Below are positions 41,333-46,734 of a stretch of 46,734 nucleotides of DNA, piece after piece. The translations under genes and the position numbers were made by a program. Numbering within the stretch: position 1 is the first letter of the stretch; each line of letters starts with the position of its first letter. Source of the DNA: Agrococcus sp. (GTDB taxonomy: Bacteria; Actinomycetota; Actinomycetes; Actinomycetales; Microbacteriaceae). Under the pieces are notes generated by a model. That model was not told where the DNA came from, did no database searches, and saw nothing but the letters and a program-made list of their open reading frames with translations. The stretch spans positions 1 to 46,734 of the forward strand of contig JAPSIA010000008.1 in NCBI GenBank assembly GCA_031179215.1, read 5' to 3'.

Positions 41333-44286
41333 TGGCCACCTGGCTCTCCCGCGTCGGCGCGGCATCCATGCGCCGCGCCTGGCTCGTGATCGTCGCGTGG
41401 ATCGTGGCGCTCGCGGGCGTGCTCGGCGGCGCGCTCGCGCTCGGCCCCGACATGCAGGAGTCGTTCGAGATCCCCGGCACCGAGTCGCAGCAGGCGCTCG
41501 ACCGGCTCAGCAGCGTCTTCCCGCAAGTGGCGGGCAGCGCCGTGCAGGTCGTCTACCAGGCGCCCGAGGGTGACTCGGTCGAGCAGCACCGCGCCGCGAT
41601 CGACGCGCAGGTCGACGCGATCGCCGAGATCGACGACGTCGCGACGGCGCTCGGGCCGTGGGACGAGTACGCGGCTGACCAGATCTCCGGCGACGGGCGC
41701 TTCGCCTTCGCGCAGGTGCAGTTCGAGCCGCAGGGCGCCGGCGTGACGCCCGCGGGCCTCGACGAGCTCGTGGCGACGGCGGATGCGGCACGGGCGAGCG
41801 GACTGGCGGTCGAGTTCAGCGGCCAGGCCTTCCAGGCCACGAGCGTGCCGATCTCCTGGGTCGAGGGGCTCGGCGTGCTCTTCGCGGGCGTCGTGCTGTT
41901 CGTCACGTTCTGGTCGCTGCTCGCGGCGGGCCTGCCGCTCATCACGGCGCTCGTGGGGGTCGGCATCACGATGGGCGGCGTGCTCGGCGCCTCCGCGCTC
42001 GTGACGGTCTCGAACTCCGCGCCCCTCATGGCGCTCATGATCGGGCTCGCCGTCGGCATCGACTACGCGCTCTTCATCCTCTCGAAGCACCGCTCGCAGC
42101 TCGCGCGCGGCATGGGCATCGTCGAGTCGGGCTCGCTCGCGGTCGGCACGGCGGGGACGGCCGTGCTCTTCGCGGGCCTCACCGTCATCGTGGCGCTCGC
42201 CGGCCTGCTCATCGTCGGCATCCCGTTCCTGTCGGTCATGGGCATCGGTGCGGCCGTCTCGGTCGCGATCGCCGTCGCGGGCGCGGCGACGCTGCTGCCG
42301 GCGATCATGGCGCTGCTGGGGGAGCGGCTGCGGCCGAAGCCCGGCAGCCGCGCCGCGCAGCTCGCCGAGCGCGACGTCGACGAGCGGCCCACGCTCGGCA
42401 TGCGGTGGGTGACGGGCGTCGCGAAGCGCCCCTGGGTCGCGATCATCGGCGTGCTCGCCGTCGTCGGCGTCGCATCCGTGCCCGCCGCGAGCCTCGAGCT
42501 CGCGCTGCCCGACAACGGCCGCGAGGCGCAGGGCACGACCCAGCGGCAGGCCTACGACATGCTGCAGGAGGGCTTCGGCGAGGGCGCCACCGGCCCGCTC
42601 GTCGTCATGGCCGACATCACGCAGGTGACCGACATCATGCGCGTGCTCGATGCGCTCTCGGACGACCTCGCCGCGATCGAGGGCGTCGAGCGCATCGGCA
42701 CCGCCTTCCCCGACGAGACGGCCGACACCGCGATCATCCAGGTGATCGCCGAGACCGCGCCGACCGACCACGCCACCGCCGAGCTCGTCGAGCGCATCCG
42801 CGACGCCGCGCCCGCGCTCGAGGAGGCCCACAGCACCCCCATCGCCGTCACGGGCGCGACCGCGGTGCAGATCGACGTCTCGCAGCGCCTCGCCGACGCG
42901 CTGCTGCCGTTCGGCGCCGTCGTCGTGTCGCTCGCGATCGTGCTGCTCATGCTCGTGTTCCGCTCGATCCTCGTGCCCGTCACCGCAGCGCTCGGCTTCC
43001 TCGGCTCGGTGCTCGCCGCCTTCGGCACCGTCGTCGCGGTCATGCAATGGGGCTGGGGCATCGAGCTCCTGCACGCCGAGCCCGGCCCCATCCTCTCGTT
43101 CATGCCCGTGCTGCTCATGGCGGTGCTGTTCGGCCTCGCGATGGACTACCAGATGTTCCTCGTCTCGGGCATGCGCGAGGCGTACGCCCACGGTCGCGCC
43201 GACGACCCCGATCGCGCCGTGAGCGCCGTGCGGCTCGGCTTCGCGACCAACGCCCGCGTCGTCACCGCGGCCGCGCTCATCATGTTCTTCGTCTTCTTCG
43301 CGTTCGTGCCCGAGGGCATGGCGATGATCAAGGCCATCGCGCTCGGGCTCGCCGTCGGCGTCGCCGTCGACGCGTTCCTCGTGCGCATGACGCTCATCCC
43401 GGCGCTCATGGTGCTCATGGGCGAGCGCGCGTGGTGGCTGCCGCGCTGGCTCGACCGCGCGATGCCCGACATGGACGTCGAGGGCGACAGCCTCGGCCGG
43501 CACCGCGCCGCGCTGGCGTGGGCGGCGGATGCCGGCGGTCACCTCGCGCTCGAGCGGCTCCGCCCCGAGCTCGGCCACGACGCCCCCGGCAGCGCCTTGT
43601 GGACGATCACGGCGCCGCGAGGAGCGGTCGTGCGCCTCGACGCGCCCTTCGCCGAGCGCCAGCGGCTCGCGCACGCGCTGCTGGGCGACATCGGCGCCCG
43701 GGGCAAGGCGCACGTCGGCGGCGCGGCGCTGCCCGGCGACGTCGCGCGGCTGCGCGAGCGCATCGCGCTCGTCGACCTCGACCTGCCGGGCCACGGCGGC
43801 GCCGCCGAGTCGGCGCACGACGCGGCGCGCGCGGCGCTCGCGCTCCGCTCGCCCTTCGCGCTCGGCCCGGCGCTCGACCGCCGCGCGAGCGCGCTCGTCG
43901 AGCGGGCGGGCGCAGCCGCCGGCGCGCGCATCGACGCGGCGGCGCCGCTCTCGCGCCTCGCGCCGCTCGAGCGCGCCGCCGTGCTGCTGACCATCGCGGC
44001 GCTGCGCTCGCCGAGCGTCGTCTGGATCGACGCCGCGCGGGGCGCGCCCACGGGGGCCGCTGCGCTCGCCGCGCGCCTGCTCGGCGACGACGTGACGATC
44101 GTCACGAGCGAGGCCGCGCCCGAGGCGCACGAGCGGACCTCGCTCGAGCTCGCCCCGGCCGATGCAGCGGTCGAGGACCGCGACGCCCGCGCGGCACGGG
44201 GCGCTGCTGCCGGCGCCGCGCCCGAGACACCGACCGACAGCGACGCCCCGACGGGCGAGCTCGCGACCACGGGAGCAGACCGATGA
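41332..44286 (+). CDS. MMPL family exporter fused to a degenerate ABC-type nucleotide-binding domain
   Basis: A 984-residue protein. Residues 1-712 are a complete MMPL transporter: helix at 15-37, helices at about 185-330, a second porter domain, and helices at 525-700, with GIDYALFILSKHR and LAMDYQMFLVSGMREA carrying the proton-relay Asp-Tyr pairs. Residues 735-950 are extra. Their order resembles an ABC ATPase: GAVVRLDAP (764-772) at the Walker A site but lacking GxxGxGKT, RIALVDLD, then LSRLAPLERAAVLLTIAALRSP (873-894) like a signature helix, and VVWIDAA (896-902) where Asp900 remains but the catalytic Glu is Ala. Export cargo is unknown. ATGA overlap with the Pip-like gene. Confidence 0.85.
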   Translation: MATWLSRVGAASMRRAWLVIVAWIVALAGVLGGALALGPDMQESFEIPGTESQQALDRLSSVFPQVAGSAVQVVYQAPEGDSVEQHRAAIDAQVDAIAEIDDVATALGPWDEYAADQISGDGRFAFAQVQFEPQGAGVTPAGLDELVATADAARASGLAVEFSGQAFQATSVPISWVEGLGVLFAGVVLFVTFWSLLAAGLPLITALVGVGITMGGVLGASALVTVSNSAPLMALMIGLAVGIDYALFILSKHRSQLARGMGIVESGSLAVGTAGTAVLFAGLTVIVALAGLLIVGIPFLSVMGIGAAVSVAIAVAGAATLLPAIMALLGERLRPKPGSRAAQLAERDVDERPTLGMRWVTGVAKRPWVAIIGVLAVVGVASVPAASLELALPDNGREAQGTTQRQAYDMLQEGFGEGATGPLVVMADITQVTDIMRVLDALSDDLAAIEGVERIGTAFPDETADTAIIQVIAETAPTDHATAELVERIRDAAPALEEAHSTPIAVTGATAVQIDVSQRLADALLPFGAVVVSLAIVLLMLVFRSILVPVTAALGFLGSVLAAFGTVVAVMQWGWGIELLHAEPGPILSFMPVLLMAVLFGLAMDYQMFLVSGMREAYAHGRADDPDRAVSAVRLGFATNARVVTAAALIMFFVFFAFVPEGMAMIKAIALGLAVGVAVDAFLVRMTLIPALMVLMGERAWWLPRWLDRAMPDMDVEGDSLGRHRAALAWAADAGGHLALERLRPELGHDAPGSALWTITAPRGAVVRLDAPFAERQRLAHALLGDIGARGKAHVGGAALPGDVARLRERIALVDLDLPGHGGAAESAHDAARAALALRSPFALGPALDRRASALVERAGAAAGARIDAAAPLSRLAPLERAAVLLTIAALRSPSVVWIDAARGAPTGAAALAARLLGDDVTIVTSEAAPEAHERTSLELAPADAAVEDRDARAARGAAAGAAPETPTDSDAPTGELATTGADR

Positions 44287-46460
44287 CCAGCACCCTGCAG
44301 AAGGCCGTCGCCCTCACCGCGGCCGCCGCGACGCCGTTCGCGGTCGCCGCCCTCGCCGCGTGGTCGCTCGGCCCCGCGGCCGACCTCGACCGCGACGTGC
44401 CCGCCGCGGTCGTGAACCTCGACGAGGTGCGCACGACCACGGCCGACGACGGCACCGAGTCGACGATGTTCGCCGGCCGGCAGGTCGTCACCGACCTCGT
44501 CGCCGACGAGCACGACGGGTTCGACTTCCGCATCCTGAACGAGGAGGACGCCGCGACGGCGCTCGCGGCGGGGGAGGTGCACGCGATCGTCACGATCCCC
44601 GCCGACTTCTCGCAGCGCGTGCTGAGCCTGCAGGGCGACGACCCGCAGCAAGCGGGCATCGACATCGTCGCCGACGCGACCTCGAGCGGCCTCGCGACCC
44701 AGCTCGCGACCGAGACGGGCGAGTCGATCATGGCGTCGTTCGGTGACCTCGTCACGAGCGGCTTCATCTCCGGCATCTACGGCGGCATGGGGCAGATGGC
44801 AGACCAGCTCGGCGCCGCGGCCGACGGGGCGGATGCGCTCGGCGCCGGCGGCGCGGAGCTCGCGACCGGTCTCGGCGAGCTCGCCGGCGGCATCGACCAG
44901 CTCGCCGACGGTGCCGGGCAGTCCCAGGACGGCGCGGCCCAGCTCGCCGACGGCGGGCGGCAGCTCGCGAGCGGCCTCAGCGCGGCGCACGCCGGCATCG
45001 GGCAGCTCGCCGGCGGCAGCGCGACGCTCAGCGACGGCATCGGCCAGTACACGGGCGGCGTCGATCAGCTGGCGGCCGGGGCGACCTCGCTGCGCGACGG
45101 CGTCGACACCTACACCGCGGGTGCCGAGCAGCTCGCCGCGGGCGTGCAGCAGGCGTCCTCGCGGCTCAGCGGCGGCATCGACGGCGCCACGGCCGGCGTC
45201 GGCCGCCTCGAAGCCGCGATCGACGACTCCAGCACAGGCGCCGCGCAGCTGCTCGCGCTGCTGGAGGCCGACGCCGACACCGACCCGCAAGCGCTCGCTG
45301 CCGCGCGGCAGCTCGCCGGCGGGCTCGGTCAGCTCGCCCAGCAGGACGTCAGCGGGCAGCTCGCGGCCGGCCTCGGCGAGGCGCAGGTCGGCTTCGCGGC
45401 GCTCGGCCGTGGCGCGGGCGAGCTCGCGGCGGGCGGGCCGGCGCTGCGCGACGGCGCCGCGCAGCTCGCGGCGGGCGTGGCGCAGGCCTCGGCGGGATCG
45501 CCGGCGCTCCGCGACGGCGCCGCGCAGCTCGCGAGCGGGCTCGCGCAGCTCGACGACGGGTTCGGGGCATCCGTCACGGGCGCCGAGCAGCTCGCGGACG
45601 GCTCGGGCGAGCTCGCGACCGGGCTCGGCGAGCTCGAGTCCGGCGCCGTCCAGCTCGCGGCCGGCGCGCGCTCGGCGCAGACGGGCGCCGCACAGCTCGG
45701 CGACGGCGGCGAGGAGCTCGCCGACGGGTTCGGCGAGGCGATCGCGGCGATGCCGCAGCTGAGCGACGACGAGCTCGAGCAGCTCTCCGAGGTCGCGACC
45801 AACCCGGTCGGCTTCGACCTCGCCGAGCAGCACGCCGCACCGAGCGGCGAGGCGCGCATCGCCACGATCGCCGTGCCGATCGGCCTGTGGCTCGGGGCGC
45901 TCGCGCTCGTGCTCGTGCTGCTGCGCGCGGGGCGCCGGGCGCTCGCCTCTGCGGAGTCGAGCGGCCGCGTGCTCGCGGCGCTCCTCATCCGCTCGGCCTG
46001 GGTCGTCGCCCTGCAGGCGGTGCTCGCGACCGTCGTCGTGCACGCGATCGGCGGCGTGGCGTGGGCGGCGGCCCCCGCGACCCTCGGCCTCGCGCTGCTG
46101 TTCGCCGCGGTCGCGACGCTCGTGCACATCGCGCTCGTCGGCTGGTGGGGCGTCGTCGGCGCCGTCGTCTCGCTCGTGCTGCTCGCCCTGCAGGCGGTCG
46201 CGGCCGGCGGGCTCGTGCCGCGCGCCGTGCTCGGCGACGGCTTCGCCGCGATCGCCCCCGCGCTGCCGATGACCCACGCCGTCGACGGCCTGCAGGCGCT
46301 CGCCGCGGGCACGGATGGCGCGGGAGCGGCTGCCGCGATGCTCGTGGTCTTCGCGGCCTTCGCGCTGCTCGCCGCGGCGCTCGCGGTGCGGTCGGCCAGG
46401 CGGCGCCAGACGGGCGAGCGCATCCGGGCGCTCGACGCGCTCGCGCCCGCCGCCGCCTGA
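44283..46460 (+). CDS. YhgE/Pip-type membrane protein
   Basis: A 725-residue protein. An N-terminal helix (about 10-30) leads to an extracytoplasmic domain with VVNLDE and TIPADFSQRVLS, typical of YhgE/Pip. From about 175 to 500 it consists of recurring QLADG/ELAAG/QLASGL heptad-like repeats, a predicted long helical stalk. The C-terminal part has five to six helices like ABC-2 permeases (from about 525). Related proteins are the Lactococcus phage-infection protein and EsaA-like secretion factors. ATG 44283 overlaps the MMPL stop, so the two are likely partners. Confidence 0.9.
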   Translation: MTSTLQKAVALTAAAATPFAVAALAAWSLGPAADLDRDVPAAVVNLDEVRTTTADDGTESTMFAGRQVVTDLVADEHDGFDFRILNEEDAATALAAGEVHAIVTIPADFSQRVLSLQGDDPQQAGIDIVADATSSGLATQLATETGESIMASFGDLVTSGFISGIYGGMGQMADQLGAAADGADALGAGGAELATGLGELAGGIDQLADGAGQSQDGAAQLADGGRQLASGLSAAHAGIGQLAGGSATLSDGIGQYTGGVDQLAAGATSLRDGVDTYTAGAEQLAAGVQQASSRLSGGIDGATAGVGRLEAAIDDSSTGAAQLLALLEADADTDPQALAAARQLAGGLGQLAQQDVSGQLAAGLGEAQVGFAALGRGAGELAAGGPALRDGAAQLAAGVAQASAGSPALRDGAAQLASGLAQLDDGFGASVTGAEQLADGSGELATGLGELESGAVQLAAGARSAQTGAAQLGDGGEELADGFGEAIAAMPQLSDDELEQLSEVATNPVGFDLAEQHAAPSGEARIATIAVPIGLWLGALALVLVLLRAGRRALASAESSGRVLAALLIRSAWVVALQAVLATVVVHAIGGVAWAAAPATLGLALLFAAVATLVHIALVGWWGVVGAVVSLVLLALQAVAAGGLVPRAVLGDGFAAIAPALPMTHAVDGLQALAAGTDGAGAAAAMLVVFAAFALLAAALAVRSARRRQTGERIRALDALAPAAA

Positions 46461-46490
46461 CGCGCCGGAGCGCGACGCGAGCCGGGAACC

Positions 46491-46734
46491 TCAGGCCGAG
46501 GGGTCGTGCTGCGCGGGAGCCGAGCCCACCGACTCCGAGTGCGCCTCGGCGGGCTCGTCGACCGCGAGGTGCTCGCGCGCGAACTCGATCGTCTCGGTCA
46601 GCAGCCTGAGGCGATCCCGCTCCGAGCGCGCCTGGCGCGTCTTGATCTCGGCGATGACCTGCCCCGTCCATCGCTGCCGCGCGAGCATCTGCAGCACCTC
46701 GGCGACCGGCTCGTTGCCGTGGCCGGGCAGCAGG
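46491..46734 (-). CDS. Sugar phosphate isomerase/epimerase-like TIM barrel (C-terminal part; runs off right edge)
   Basis: Only the last 80 codons are present. LPGHGNEPVAEVLQMLARQRWTG followed by VIAEIKTR matches the last strand region of xylose-isomerase-like TIM-barrel proteins, where the His and the Glu help bind metal. A Ser/Ala/Glu-rich tail ends the protein. The track shows it only from 46697, but the frame is open to the window edge. Convergent with the Pip-like gene by 30 bp, with no clear terminator. Confidence 0.75.
   Translation of the reverse strand, partial: LLPGHGNEPVAEVLQMLARQRWTGQVIAEIKTRQARSERDRLRLLTETIEFAREHLAVDEPAEAHSESVGSAPAQHDPSA

Noticed and set aside
40846-44130. 1094-aa ORF on the minus strand
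   Set aside because: Antisense shadow of the TetR and MMPL genes; composition dominated by R, D, E, H and G, no domain.

Overview
The window looks like chromosomal DNA of a very GC-rich actinobacterium, most likely in Microbacteriaceae (my guess is Agrococcus or a close relative). The signs are C/G at nearly every third codon position, mycothiol chemistry (Mca), WhiB1 with a PdtaS-type kinase, Rv1080c-Rv1083-like gene order, and many genes starting 6 nt after a TANNNT-type -10 box. Nothing was searched against a database; all names rest on recognised motifs and gene context. There is no integrase, transposase, phage gene or CRISPR array.

Region 1 (1-5.5 kb): the start of a leftward gnd (6-phosphogluconate dehydrogenase), then a rightward idonate/gluconate operon: 2-hydroxyacid dehydrogenase, idnO, idnD, gntK and a GntP permease. 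Together they can import gluconate or idonate, interconvert keto-gluconates, phosphorylate gluconate and pass it to the pentose phosphate pathway. A 25-bp near-perfect inverted repeat lies in the shared control region.

Region 2 (5.5-24.6 kb): mostly housekeeping. rplY, pth, a lipoprotein, mfd and mazG are followed by a His-rich membrane protein with a YcnI-type copper protein, an oxidoreductase/TetR divergent pair with twin operators, a Pr6Pr membrane protein and hisS. A 740-bp non-coding stretch with two opposed 20-bp repeat arrays and a G-quadruplex motif precedes eno, ftsB/divIC, a DUF501 gene and ndh. An alanine-racemase-fold PLP enzyme, a sugar-lactone oxidase and LemA follow.

Region 3 (24.6-36.9 kb): a YcaQ-like glycosylase, an AI-2E family exporter, ilvA, greA, DUF4307, mca and a small membrane protein. 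Then come an Rv3235-like gene, an unknown gene, a small HTH regulator, a SAF-domain/MinD-like pair, pdtaS, whiB1, a small membrane protein, a Bcp peroxiredoxin and tRNA-Lys(CTT).

Region 4 (37-46.7 kb): a His-rich DUF4396 membrane protein, an alanine/aspartate-type aminotransferase, a PfkB sugar kinase, and a TetR-MMPL-YhgE/Pip export operon. The MMPL protein carries a C-terminal extension that reads like an ABC-transporter nucleotide-binding domain without a working Walker A; I consider this the strongest candidate for something undescribed. The window ends inside a sugar-phosphate isomerase/epimerase-like gene.
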